Positions 24,763 to 32,298 of a stretch of 32,298 bases of DNA are shown piece by piece. Location of the stretch: contig NZ_LASA01000092.1 in NCBI RefSeq assembly GCF_001562015.1, positions 1 to 32,298 on the forward strand, given 5' to 3'. A model generated the notes under the pieces. The model saw only the letters and a list, made by a program, of their open reading frames with translations. It ran no database searches and was not told the origin of the DNA. The stretch comes from Endozoicomonas arenosclerae (lineage in GTDB: Bacteria > Pseudomonadota > Gammaproteobacteria > Pseudomonadales > Endozoicomonadaceae). Each line of letters begins with the position of its first letter. The stretch's first letter is position 1. The translations under genes and the position numbers were made by a program.

Positions 24763-24793
24763 CTCTGCATGGGTCGCAATGACCTGTGCAGAG
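24763..24793. repeat. Hairpin after greA
   Basis: CTCTGCA pairs with TGCAGAG, with an inner GGTC/GACC stem around GCAAT. No T-run follows on either strand, so termination of greA or of the convergent gene here is uncertain. Confidence 0.5.
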
Positions 24794-24796
24794 GCA

Positions 24797-25900
24797 TTAC
24801 CTTCCTGTCCCCTTTCTTTTACTACCCGTTGGCGGATTACTCCTTTCCCTGACGCTTTGACCTGCGTACTTTTCCGCTATAACTCTGGCTTCCCTGAGCA
24901 ACTGCTGATCTTCGGCATCTTCATAACGTAAACGGTGTTCATCGATCAGTGAGAGAGCGCTGTTCGTTCGGGCTGAATATTTGATGGCGTTTCTGGATTG
25001 TTGGTTGAGGAATGCGGACTCGAGGTTCTTGGCGTTGGCTATAGCTAAACCCACGGCTCCTCTACTAAAGTATTTTGAAGCTGCGCATGATTTCTCAGAG
25101 GTTCCCTGCACCTTTGAATAGGAAGATAGGTGGAAGCAGTGTTGTGCTGAAACACTCCAGCGATTCTTATCGGTTGCCTTGGTATAGCCAGCCAGAACCA
25201 TAAAGTGAGAAGCGGCTTCATTCAGGTTGCCTCTGCGGAGCATGGTGTGGCCAATTTCCAGGTGAAGCTGCAAGAGTTGTTGCTTGTAGCTCTCCGAATT
25301 CTTTTGGCTCTCATAGCGTCTATAGGCATCTTTTAGAAGTGTTTCAATCGCTTTGAGGTTGCTTTCATGTCCGGCCTCATCAAGCTCGTCTGACCTGAAT
25401 GCTTCCAACCTTCCCTGATGGATTCTTAAGGAGGGGTACTCCTCACGAGTTCTGGCTTTGCTTTGCACAGGAGCGGTTTCACGAGGGCTTGCAGAGCTCT
25501 CTGTCGTAGTTGGCTCAATTTGATGAGGGCGTGAAATGGGTGGCGGAGGTTGTCGTTCTTCCTTTGAAGTCAGAAGGTTTAAAACGCTTTGGGACCCCCA
25601 GGCAATGCCAATACTGAAAGGTGAATCGTATGTGAGAAAGGCAGATGCAGGTACGTCCTTTGACGCTTCTGTGGTCTGTACTGATACTTCGGGAGTGGTC
25701 TTTTCTACCTTTCTTTCGGGAGAGTCAGGTAAACATTGATCTTTCTTTTGTGCAGGGGTGAGAACGGCTGCGTAACTGGTTTTCTCAGCACTTTTGCCAA
25801 AGGCACTGGTGTTTTGGCCGTTTTGCGCTTCTCTTACATAGTCTGGAACCATGTAGAAAGAGCCACTTTGTGTTTTTCCATCCTTAGGTACTGATGCCAT
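24797..25900 (-). CDS. Hypothetical protein with disordered N-terminus and TPR-like helices
   Basis: I do not recognise this 367-residue protein. Residues 1-160 are rich in Ser, Thr, Pro, Gln and Glu, with a PPPPISRP proline run at 118-125, and look disordered apart from one hydrophobic patch (FSIGIAWGSQSVLNLL). From about 165 to 345 the chain is helical. One good TPR-type unit, LHLEIGHTMLRRGNLNEAAS (212-231) followed by HFMVLAGYT, sits among further helix pairs. The C-terminus is basic (GSKRKGTGR). No signal peptide is seen. TPR folds bind proteins; with the disordered Pro/Ser/Thr region this resembles many effector-like proteins of host-associated bacteria, but nothing in the sequence proves secretion. 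It converges with greA and lies in the accessory block between greA and yhbY. Confidence 0.7.
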   Translation of the reverse strand: MASVPKDGKTQSGSFYMVPDYVREAQNGQNTSAFGKSAEKTSYAAVLTPAQKKDQCLPDSPERKVEKTTPEVSVQTTEASKDVPASAFLTYDSPFSIGIAWGSQSVLNLLTSKEERQPPPPISRPHQIEPTTTESSASPRETAPVQSKARTREEYPSLRIHQGRLEAFRSDELDEAGHESNLKAIETLLKDAYRRYESQKNSESYKQQLLQLHLEIGHTMLRRGNLNEAASHFMVLAGYTKATDKNRWSVSAQHCFHLSSYSKVQGTSEKSCAASKYFSRGAVGLAIANAKNLESAFLNQQSRNAIKYSARTNSALSLIDEHRLRYEDAEDQQLLREARVIAEKYAGQSVRERSNPPTGSKRKGTGR

Positions 25901-26001
25901 TCTTCTAACTTCCTGTCGTGCATGGGATTTTTGTGTTTAGACAGCTTGCAGAAAAATAGGTTCCCTGGTTAGCGAAGGGCTCCCTCCCTTCTGGCAGAAG
26001 A

Positions 26002-26505
26002 TTAGGGGTGAGATTCTTCTGCTCTGGTTCTGGCGGTGAGCTTGCACGTGGTTCGATTGCATTCCATCTGGATGATCTGATTCACAGGTACTTGATTAAT
26101 ATCGTGCCTTTTGTACCAGATTTGCTGATGGTTATAAGAAATCTTCTGGTCGTAATCATGGTCAAAGAAGCCCCATGTATTAATCGTCATTTGTTGCTTT
26201 GTGCCGCCAAAACTGACTTCTGCGCCGCTATCTTCAACCACAGGCTCCTTGTGCTGATAATTAAATTTGGCCACTGCTTTCATGGTTTCTCCAGGGGCTA
26301 CTGAAAAACCATAAAGGCAGCAGTGGCTTCCCGGGCACTGGCAGGCGGGCACATCTATATTGCTGTGGTAGCCAGACACATTTTCACGAAATGTCATGGT
26401 CTCCGTATCTATGTTCTTGATGTTTATTGTGAGGTAGTTGGTGAAGTCGGCATGGGCGGAAAGGGAGATAAAGGCAGAGAGAAGCAGCAAATAAAGAGTC
26501 TTCAT
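26002..26505 (-). CDS. Small Cys-rich secreted protein of unknown function
   Basis: This 167-residue protein has a clear Sec signal peptide, MKTLYLLLLSAFISLSAHA, with cleavage before DF. The mature part of about 148 residues looks beta-rich and holds six Cys: C55, C57, C62 and C63 in ACQCPGSHCC, and C149 and C154 near the C-terminus. Disulfide bonds and a periplasmic or secreted location are therefore likely. It has no lipobox and no recognised domain. It follows the TPR-like gene in the same direction with about 100 bases between them (upstream in transcription), so the two might share a transcript. The ATG directly before the signal peptide is the natural start. Confidence 0.7.
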   Translation of the reverse strand: MKTLYLLLLSAFISLSAHADFTNYLTINIKNIDTETMTFRENVSGYHSNIDVPACQCPGSHCCLYGFSVAPGETMKAVAKFNYQHKEPVVEDSGAEVSFGGTKQQMTINTWGFFDHDYDQKISYNHQQIWYKRHDINQVPVNQIIQMECNRTTCKLTARTRAEESHP

Positions 26506-26678
26506 ATCAGCTCCGGAATGGGCGGGTAGACTGCCAAAATTCTAGAACATAAATGTATGTCAGCTTTTTATTATTTATAAGCTGGTCCTCATGCAGTCTC
26601 TTGAACTTTTGCTAATCTGCTCTTAAACGGCAGGGGACAAATACTCTGCAATACTGGAAGTGATTTCCATGGGTAATT

Positions 26679-27374
26679 ATGACTTCTTATAACGGCCAGA
26701 TGTATGACGAAGTCGCCAGTGGCGATATCAGTTACCTCTATTTGCGAGATGTCCCTGACTTGTTACAGAAGTATCCACCTCCAGGTGGCAGAGCCCTGGA
26801 TTATGGTTGTGGATCAGGTATTCGTGTCCCTTTTTTGCAGGGGTTAGGCTATGAAGTAGAAGGTGTGGATATAGAGTCTGCCATGCTGGAGCTGGCCAGG
26901 GAGAATAGTCCGCTTGTGCCTTTCAGGTTGATTAAATCGGCTGAGGTGATGTGCGAAGACGGTTGTTTTGATCTGGTTTTTAACTGCTATGTGCTTATGG
27001 ATGTTCCCGATAAGAAAGAGATTCAAAAAATAATGAATGAGTCGTATCGGATACTGAAGCCCGGTGGCATTCTTCTGGTGCTAGTGACTTCTGAGGCTTT
27101 GCATCAGCCCGGCTATCGATCGACTTTTTACCATTTGCCGGAAGGGCAGCTAGCCACTAGCGGCAGAAAAATGAAATTATTCGTTAAGGACACTGACCTG
27201 TCTTTTGAAGATTACTTCTGGACCGATACGGACTACAGAAAAATGTTTAACAGAGCGGGTTTTAAATTGCTCAAACACCACTTGCCTCTTGGGAATGAGC
27301 ATGAAGGTTTTCGGTGGCAGGATGAGTTGAATCTGTCGCCTACATCGACCTATGTGTTGAAAAGGCCAGAATAG
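26679..27374 (+). CDS. Class I SAM-dependent methyltransferase
   Basis: This 231-residue protein has a Rossmann-type methyltransferase core. Motif I is ALDYGCGSG at 39-47, the ribose-binding acidic residue is in EGVDIESAML, and CFDLVFNCYVLMDVPD holds motif IV. RILKPGGILLV is the post-core strand-loop of the Methyltransf_11/25 type. The N-terminal MYDEV resembles small-molecule methyltransferases such as UbiE-like enzymes. The C-terminal 80 residues (YHLPEGQLATSGRKMKLFV to the end) may shape the substrate site. The substrate is unknown. The ribosome binding site is weak. It is the last accessory gene before yhbY, with which it converges. Confidence 0.85.
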   Translation: MTSYNGQMYDEVASGDISYLYLRDVPDLLQKYPPPGGRALDYGCGSGIRVPFLQGLGYEVEGVDIESAMLELARENSPLVPFRLIKSAEVMCEDGCFDLVFNCYVLMDVPDKKEIQKIMNESYRILKPGGILLVLVTSEALHQPGYRSTFYHLPEGQLATSGRKMKLFVKDTDLSFEDYFWTDTDYRKMFNRAGFKLLKHHLPLGNEHEGFRWQDELNLSPTSTYVLKRPE

Positions 27375-27387
27375 AATTGGAAGGGGT

Positions 27388-27410
27388 GGGTGCCTGAATT
27401 TCAGGCACCC
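27388..27410. repeat. Hairpin between convergent methyltransferase and yhbY genes
   Basis: GGGTGCCTGA pairs perfectly with TCAGGCACCC around a three-base loop. It lies between two convergent stop codons. It has no T-run on either strand, so any terminator role would not be of the classical type. Confidence 0.6.
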
Positions 27411-27417
27411 AATGACA

Positions 27418-27723
27418 TCAGAAACTTTTGATGTTGGACAGGTTGGGCTTGGCGTCCTTGTTCTCTTTATAAATGAGAGCGATATTGCCAATGGTTTGAA
27501 TCAGTTCTGCCTGGGTCTGGTTGCAGAGTTCGACAATGGCTTCTTTCTTGACTTCACGATCGCCAACGGCAAATTTCACCTTGATTAATTCGTGATCGTG
27601 CAGGGCGCGCAGGGTTTCTTCAATAACACCGTCGCTCAGGCCGTTACCCGCAACCATAACAACAGGCTTCAGTTTGTGGCCGAGGGAACGGTAATGTCTT
27701 TTCTTTTCAGAACTAATGCTCAT
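27418..27723 (-). CDS. yhbY: Ribosome assembly RNA-binding protein YhbY (CRM domain)
   Basis: This 101-residue single CRM-domain protein is like E. coli YhbY. It has the signature HKLKPVVMVAGNGLSDGVIE, with the GxxG-type loop, then ALHDHELIKVKFAVGDREV and IGNIALIYKENKD. It binds precursors of the 50S subunit. The ATG at 27723 is chosen because the family begins close to it (MSISSEKKRHYRSLGH); reading further upstream would add 19 residues with no counterpart. AGGA lies about ten bases upstream. It is divergent from rlmE, the arrangement also found in E. coli next to rrmJ-ftsH. Confidence 0.95.
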   Translation of the reverse strand: MSISSEKKRHYRSLGHKLKPVVMVAGNGLSDGVIEETLRALHDHELIKVKFAVGDREVKKEAIVELCNQTQAELIQTIGNIALIYKENKDAKPNLSNIKSF

Positions 27724-27980
27724 GATTTTGGAATCCTGAGGCTGATTATTCAGTGAGCCTGTTGCATACAGCCATGGCAAGCAGGCGGCAGTTCGACAGA
27801 GCGAATATCAGGATGAGGGACTATTGTTCCGACTTGTACCTGAAATGAGGGTTCGCTGCTCGGTTTTTGTGAGATAGGGAAAAACCGGGTTGGAAACTGC
27901 TGATCAAAAGTTCATTATTCTACTTTATTCTCTATGGCTCACAAGTCTAAGAGCCATGAATAACACATTTAAGGTATAGA

Positions 27981-28601
27981 ATGGCCAGATCCAAAAGCAG
28001 TGCCCGCTGGCTGCAGGAGCACTTTGAAGACGAATACGTAAAACGTTCCCAGGAAGATGGCTACCGCTCCAGAGCCAGCTATAAGCTGATTGAGATCCAG
28101 GATAAGGACAAATTGATCAAACCGGGTATGAGGGTTGTGGATCTGGGGGCAGCGCCTGGCGGCTGGTCTCAGGTAGCCATCGAACTGGTGGGTGATCATG
28201 GTCGGGTGGTGGCGTCTGATATCCTGCCCATGGATCCCATTGCCGGTGTGGACTTTGTCCAGGGTGACTTTACCGAGGACACTGTACTGGAAAAAATTCT
28301 CGAAACGATCGGAAGTGACAAGGTAGACCTTGTAATTTCCGATATGGCCCCCAATATGAGTGGTACACTGGCAGTGGATCAGCCAAGAGCTATGTATCTT
28401 GCTGAGCTGGCTCTGGATTTGGCCAGGCAGGTGCTGAAGAAAAACGGCTCTTTCCTGACCAAGACATTCCAGGGCGAGGGATATCAGGAGTATCACAAGG
28501 ATATGAAGACTTCATTCCAGAAAGTGATTACCCGTAAACCGGGATCGTCCAGAGCCCGGTCGAGAGAAGTATTCCTCCTGGCCAGAAATTTTATATCCTG
28601 A
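27981..28601 (+). CDS. rlmE: 23S rRNA 2'-O-methyltransferase RlmE (RrmJ/FtsJ)
   Basis: This 206-residue enzyme methylates the 2'-OH of U2552 in the A-loop of 23S rRNA. The SAM-binding motif is [15 protein letters not shown] (52-66). The catalytic tetrad K-D-K-E is present as K35, D121 ([10 protein letters not shown]), K161 (LTKTFQG) and E196 (RSREVFLL), each three positions before the E. coli residues. It belongs with ftsH downstream, as in enteric bacteria, but 302 bases separate them here. In E. coli this gene is heat-inducible; no clear sigma-32 promoter is visible here. Confidence 0.97.
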   Translation: MARSKSSARWLQEHFEDEYVKRSQEDGYRSRASYKLIEIQDKDKLIKPGMRVVDLGAAPGGWSQVAIELVGDHGRVVASDILPMDPIAGVDFVQGDFTEDTVLEKILETIGSDKVDLVISDMAPNMSGTLAVDQPRAMYLAELALDLARQVLKKNGSFLTKTFQGEGYQEYHKDMKTSFQKVITRKPGSSRARSREVFLLARNFIS

Positions 28602-28903
28602 AGGCATTTCTTTAACCGGGAAGTAGAAATGTCTTGATCGTTCAGGGCTCTGTTAGATCTTGACGTAGAACTGACAAAAGACTGGAAAACCCGGAAAACC
28701 GTGTCGCAGCACCCTTTGCGGCAGAGCGGCCAGAATCATAGATTCTTTCTATCTGCCCAATAGCCAGCTGATGACTGTCACCCTCTCTGCCATTCGTGTA
28801 TGGTAGAGGGTGCGAATTAACCATAAGAGAGAGCAGAGCCGGTAATTATGCCCTTTAACACCGTTCGCTACAGGCTTCAGTACGCTCAAGTGAGGGTAGC
28901 CCT
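28602..28903 (+). other. rlmE-ftsH spacer
   Basis: About 300 bases without a gene. CACCCTCT (28779-28786) pairs perfectly with AGAGGGTG (28805-28812), with an inner CCAT/ATGG stem, giving a sizeable hairpin without a T-run. A CCCAATA at about 28757 resembles a sigma-32 -10 box but has no matching -35, so I call no promoter. Confidence 0.45.
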
Positions 28904-30886
28904 TTGAATGATATGGCAAAAAACTTGATTTTATGGGTCATCATTGCCCTTGTGCTGTTGACCGTATTTAAAAACTTCGATGGCATGCAGTCTTCTACTC
29001 AGAAGCTCAGTTATTCTGACTTCGTCAGTGCAGTAGAAAACCGTCAGGTCAGCAAGGTTGAGATCGATGGGTTTACGATTAAAGGGCTCATGAACAGCAG
29101 TGAGCGTTTTGAGACTAACCTGCCACCGGCAGTGCCCGACAACCAGCTGATGGACGAGCTGTTACGCGCCAATGTCCAAATTGAATCCAAACCGATTGAA
29201 AAGCAAAGCATCTGGACACAGTTGCTGGTTGCCAGTTTCCCGATTCTGGTGATTCTTGCTGTCTTCATGTTCTTTATGCGACAGATGCAGGGTGGCGGCG
29301 GTGGCCGTGGCGGCCCTATGAGCTTTGGCAAGAGTAAGGCCAGGCTGCTGTCGGAAGATCAGATTAAAACCACTTTTGCCGATGTTGCTGGCGTTGAAGA
29401 AGCCAAGGAAGACGTGCAGGAACTGGTGGACTTCCTGAAAGATCCTGGCAAGTTCCAGCGTCTGGGTGGCCGCATTCCTCGCGGTGTCCTGATGGTAGGT
29501 CCTCCGGGTACCGGTAAAACCCTGCTGGCCAAAGCTATTGCAGGTGAGGCCAAGGTACCGTTCTTCACTATTTCCGGTTCCGACTTTGTTGAAATGTTTG
29601 TGGGTGTGGGTGCTTCCCGTGTTCGTGACATGTTCGAACAAGCCAAGAAGCAGGCGCCTTGCATCATCTTCATTGATGAGATTGATGCAGTAGGTCGTCA
29701 CCGTGGTGCTGGCATGGGCGGTGGTCACGATGAGCGTGAGCAAACCCTTAACCAGCTGCTGGTAGAAATGGATGGCTTTGAAGCAAACGACGGTATTATC
29801 GTAATTGCGGCTACCAACCGTCCAGACGTGCTGGACCCTGCGCTGCTGCGTCCTGGTCGTTTTGACCGTCAGGTGGTAGTAGGTCTGCCAGACATTCGTG
29901 GTCGTGAACAGATTCTGAAAGTCCACATGCGCAAAGTGCCTATTGCTGACGACGTAGAGCCAGCAGTGATTGCCCGTGGTACTCCAGGCTTCTCCGGTGC
30001 GGATCTGTCCAACCTGGTGAACGAAGCTGCCTTGTTCTCTGCCCGTGCCAACAAGCGCATGGTGGGTATGCACGAATTTGATCTCGCTAAAGATAAAATC
30101 ATGATGGGTGCCGAGCGCAAGTCCATGGTGATGAGCGAGAAAGAGAAACGCAATACGGCTTATCATGAAGCGGGTCACGCGATCGTTGGTCGTCTGGTAC
30201 CTGACCATGATCCAGTATACAAGGTCAGCATTATTCCTCGTGGTCGTGCACTGGGTGTCACCATGTTCCTGCCAGAGGAAGATCGTTACAGTCAGAGCAA
30301 AGAAGCGCTGATGAGTCAGATCTGCTCACTGTTCGGTGGCCGTATCGCTGAAGAAATGACGCTGGGCAAGGCGGGTGTTACCACCGGTGCCTCCAACGAT
30401 ATTCAACGCGCTACCCAGATCGCCAGAAATATGGTGACCAAGTGGGGTCTGTCCGAGAAGCTTGGGCCTCTTCAGTATGATGATGAAGATGGTGAAGTCT
30501 TCCTGGGTAAGAACTACGGCAGTGGCGGCGGAAAGATGAACGTTTCCGGCGAAACAGCAAGGTTGATTGATGAAGAAGTTCGTAGCTTTATCGATGAGTG
30601 CTACGCTACCGCTGAGCGACTGCTCGAAGAAAATCGCAGCAAGCTGGATGTAATGGCTGATGCTCTGATGCAGTATGAAACCATAGATTCTGATCAGATT
30701 GATGACATTATGGAAGGCAAGACGCCTCGCCCGCCGAAGGAATCTTCCGGTTCCTCTTCAAATGGTGATGGCGATGCGGGTGTCAAGGCAGAAGAAGCTC
30801 CTGAAGAGTCTGATTCTTCCAATGATACCGACGGTGACAATGATGAGAAGAAAGGACCTATCGGTGGGCCCGCAGGCGAACACTGA
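28904..30886 (+). CDS. ftsH: ATP-dependent zinc metalloprotease FtsH
   Basis: This 660-residue membrane-bound AAA protease has two transmembrane segments (about 7-22 and 107-125) flanking a periplasmic domain. Walker A is GPPGTGKT at 199-206, Walker [13 protein letters not shown], then the second region of homology with the arginine fingers ([20 protein letters not shown]). The zinc site is HEAGH at 421-425. It degrades membrane proteins, sigma-32 and LpxC. The acidic Ser/Asp-rich C-terminus (about 605-660) is long. The start is taken as the TTG at 28904: TGAGGGT lies six bases before it, and an N-terminus of three residues before MAKNLILW is also found in E. coli. The ATG at 28913 would be too far from that site. 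Confidence 0.97.
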   Translation: MNDMAKNLILWVIIALVLLTVFKNFDGMQSSTQKLSYSDFVSAVENRQVSKVEIDGFTIKGLMNSSERFETNLPPAVPDNQLMDELLRANVQIESKPIEKQSIWTQLLVASFPILVILAVFMFFMRQMQGGGGGRGGPMSFGKSKARLLSEDQIKTTFADVAGVEEAKEDVQELVDFLKDPGKFQRLGGRIPRGVLMVGPPGTGKTLLAKAIAGEAKVPFFTISGSDFVEMFVGVGASRVRDMFEQAKKQAPCIIFIDEIDAVGRHRGAGMGGGHDEREQTLNQLLVEMDGFEANDGIIVIAATNRPDVLDPALLRPGRFDRQVVVGLPDIRGREQILKVHMRKVPIADDVEPAVIARGTPGFSGADLSNLVNEAALFSARANKRMVGMHEFDLAKDKIMMGAERKSMVMSEKEKRNTAYHEAGHAIVGRLVPDHDPVYKVSIIPRGRALGVTMFLPEEDRYSQSKEALMSQICSLFGGRIAEEMTLGKAGVTTGASNDIQRATQIARNMVTKWGLSEKLGPLQYDDEDGEVFLGKNYGSGGGKMNVSGETARLIDEEVRSFIDECYATAERLLEENRSKLDVMADALMQYETIDSDQIDDIMEGKTPRPPKESSGSSSNGDGDAGVKAEEAPEESDSSNDTDGDNDEKKGPIGGPAGEH

Positions 30887-30903
30887 TACTTTCTGATCAC
30901 AAG

Positions 30904-30934
30904 AAAAGGCAGGATGAGAATCCTGCCTTTTTTA
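30904..30934 (+). terminator. Intrinsic terminator of ftsH
   Basis: AAAAGGCAGGAT pairs perfectly with ATCCTGCCTTTT around a four-base loop, followed by more T residues. It largely separates ftsH from folP, although the two are usually co-transcribed in relatives. Confidence 0.9.
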
Positions 30935-31079
30935 TTTGTATGAAAGCAAATGTTGCCTGAAGCTCATGGTCGAATGGATGTCTGGGTCTTGGGGGGTGCA
31001 GAAAATATTTTTTTGCTTTCTGGAAGAGAATCTATCTTTCTCTCAGTCGCTTTTCAGGAATATTCAGGAGCACGCGATA

Positions 31080-31922
31080 ATGAAGAAGTTGAATTGTGCC
31101 GGGAAAACACTGACTTTTGATCGAACACTTGTCATGGGGATTCTTAACATTACCCCGGACTCTTTCTACGAGGGTAGTCGTTATCAGAATCTTGATCAGG
31201 TTCTGAAGGTGGCTGATCAGATGGTTCGTGATGGCGCAGATATTCTGGATGTAGGTGGAGAGTCCACGCGTCCGGGAGCAAATGGTGCTGTTACTTGCGA
31301 GCAGGAGCTTGAAAGAGTCATTCCGGTTGTTGAGGCGCTGAACAAAAACTTCGATCAGGTTGTTTCTCTGGACACCAGTTCGGCTCTGATTATCAAAGAA
31401 GGCAGTCAGGCGGGGGCGGGTATGATTAATGATGTTCGTGCTCTAATGCGTCCAGGGGCGCTCGAAGCTGCCGCAGCAACCGATCTGCCTATAGTTCTTA
31501 TGCATTCTCTGGTTGATCAACCGGAGCCAGGTTTTGTGCCTCATTATGATGATGTGGCGGGCGAAGTCGGTGAGTATCTTTTGGGGCGGGTTAAAGCCTG
31601 TGAAGAAGCTGGCATTTCCAAAGATCGTTTAGTGCTAGATCCTGGTTTTGGTGGTGGCATGTTTGGTAAAACTCCTGCTTATGATTTGCAGCTGCTCAAA
31701 GGTTTGGATCGCGTCCTCCGGCAGGGCTTTCCTGTGTTGGCGGGTATGTCCAGAAAGTCATTTATTGGCGCGGTGCTCGATAAACCTGCGCAAGAGCGTT
31801 TGAGCGCAAGCCTGGCGGTTGCGGTAATGGCGGCTCAAACCGGTGCTCAGATCATTAGAGTGCATGATGTTGCTGAAACGGTTGATGCTGTTCGTATGGT
31901 GGATGCAGTTAAAGCTGCTTAA
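31080..31922 (+). CDS. folP: Dihydropteroate synthase
   Basis: This 280-residue TIM-barrel enzyme condenses 4-aminobenzoate with dihydropterin pyrophosphate, the sulfonamide-sensitive step of folate synthesis. Blocks seen are MGILNITPDSFYEGSRY (pterin and PPi site), DILDVGGESTRPGA, LDTSSALIIKEG, DPGFGGGMFGKT, GMSRKSFIG and RVHDVAETVDAVRMVDAV. The PGFG loop is a few residues longer than the E. coli PGFGFGK. The ATG at 31080 is chosen: CAGGAG lies nine bases upstream and the family N-terminus starts here, while the longer frame adds 48 residues unlike the family. In relatives glmM follows; here an IS110-type element follows instead. Confidence 0.96.
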   Translation: MKKLNCAGKTLTFDRTLVMGILNITPDSFYEGSRYQNLDQVLKVADQMVRDGADILDVGGESTRPGANGAVTCEQELERVIPVVEALNKNFDQVVSLDTSSALIIKEGSQAGAGMINDVRALMRPGALEAAAATDLPIVLMHSLVDQPEPGFVPHYDDVAGEVGEYLLGRVKACEEAGISKDRLVLDPGFGGGMFGKTPAYDLQLLKGLDRVLRQGFPVLAGMSRKSFIGAVLDKPAQERLSASLAVAVMAAQTGAQIIRVHDVAETVDAVRMVDAVKAA

Positions 31923-32067
31923 GGATTTATCTCGAAATAATTTCTCGATTCACTCAGTTGCCGTTCACCCTGAGGCTCTATGTTTCTTGTCAACCTGCTT
32001 TTAGTAATTACATAAGAAATTAGAGCCTCATCGGTGAGAAACTCTCCACTGCAAGAGGCTTGGGTCT
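31923..32067 (-). mobile_element. Probable 3' end of the IS110/IS1111-type element
   Basis: This is the 145-base non-coding gap between folP and the transposase stop. It must contain the boundary of the element, which I cannot place exactly. In the IS1111 group the bridge RNA region lies on the 3' side of the transposase gene, so this gap could hold part of it. Confidence 0.4.
31971..32030. repeat. Inverted repeat between folP and the IS110-type transposase
   Basis: TGAGGCTCTA at 31971-31980 and TAGAGCCTCA at 32021-32030 are perfect inverse copies. A second pairing, TTTCTT with AAGAAA, lies inside, and the loop is about 26 bases. It lies 37 bases beyond the transposase stop. It may be a terminator-like structure, part of the element's non-coding end, or its target. 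No T-run follows the outer arm. Confidence 0.6.
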
Positions 32068-32298
32068 TTAATCAGACAGCATAGCTTTTTGCATAATGGG
32101 GGAATGATATTGAGCCATATCGAATGTCTTTTGGCTACGCCATACGCTGAATGCTATACGTATCAGCTTGCGCATCACGGCTACCAAAGCCTGGGTACAA
32201 GTCATTCTTGATGCATAGTGCTCATACATCGCTTTAAATGCCCCACGACTGGCTGCCATGGCCACATTGTAAAGCAAACGGCGCCCTTCGCTTAAACC
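32068..32298 (-). CDS. IS110/IS1111-family transposase, C-terminal part (runs off the right edge)
   Basis: Reading leftward from the window edge gives 76 codons to the stop at 32068. The sequence GLSEGRRLLYNVAMAASRGA, followed by YEHYASR and the conserved block ALVAVMRKLIRIAFSVWR, is the typical end of the IS116/IS110/IS902 transposase domain. Its serine-containing catalytic region lies just upstream or in the missing part. These enzymes use a DEDD N-terminal domain and a structured bridge RNA made from a non-coding end of the element. Whether it is an IS110 or IS1111 member cannot be settled from this piece. The gene points toward folP. Confidence 0.85.
   Translation of the reverse strand, partial: GLSEGRRLLYNVAMAASRGAFKAMYEHYASRMTCTQALVAVMRKLIRIAFSVWRSQKTFDMAQYHSPIMQKAMLSD

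Noticed and set aside
29162-30208. A 348-codon minus-strand frame inside ftsH
   Set aside because: It mirrors the codon bias of ftsH; its composition (Thr/His/Gln-rich) is that of an antisense shadow.

Overview
The window looks like a chromosomal segment of a host-associated marine gammaproteobacterium, most like Endozoicomonas and its Oceanospirillales relatives. This rests on recognisable gammaproteobacterial housekeeping proteins, a Pseudomonas/Oceanospirillales-style gene order, a Fur of the type lacking the second metal-site Cys, and several accessory proteins with eukaryote-like features. The species assignment is inference; no database was searched.

The backbone is a long conserved run of housekeeping genes: ssrA (tmRNA), smpB, ratA-rnfH, bamE, fur, recN, grpE, dnaK, dnaJ, carA-carB-greA, yhbY, rlmE, ftsH and folP. 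It covers ribosome rescue (tmRNA plus SmpB), outer-membrane assembly (BamE), iron control (Fur), SOS repair (RecN under a LexA box), the heat-shock chaperones (grpE and dnaK each with a sigma-32 promoter), carbamoyl phosphate synthesis, transcript-cleavage factor GreA, ribosome assembly (YhbY, RlmE), membrane proteolysis (FtsH) and folate synthesis (FolP).

Accessory genes sit at the joints of this backbone. A SET-domain protein ending in a CaaX-like box (CTIL) lies between ssrA and smpB. An NSS-family transporter and an atypical Ser/Thr kinase lie between smpB and ratA. An exported isochorismatase-fold hydrolase lies between fur and recN, and an EamA exporter between recN and grpE. A ChaA-type antiporter and a 681-residue exported protein with nuclear-localisation-like basic clusters lie between dnaJ and carA, where relatives carry dapB. 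A TPR-like protein, a small Cys-rich secreted protein and a methyltransferase lie between greA and yhbY.

Both edges are insertion sequences: the start of an IS1182-type transposase at the left and the end of an IS110/IS1111-type transposase at the right. A pentapeptide-repeat protein lies next to the left element.

The most interesting content is the set of candidate host-directed proteins, above all the SET/CaaX protein and the Sec-exported protein with NLS-like clusters. Several RNA-level structures are also notable: a perfect 14-bp hairpin between carA and carB, a terminator pointing against dnaK, a possible carA leader, and 11-bp tandem repeats beyond the 3' end of ssrA.
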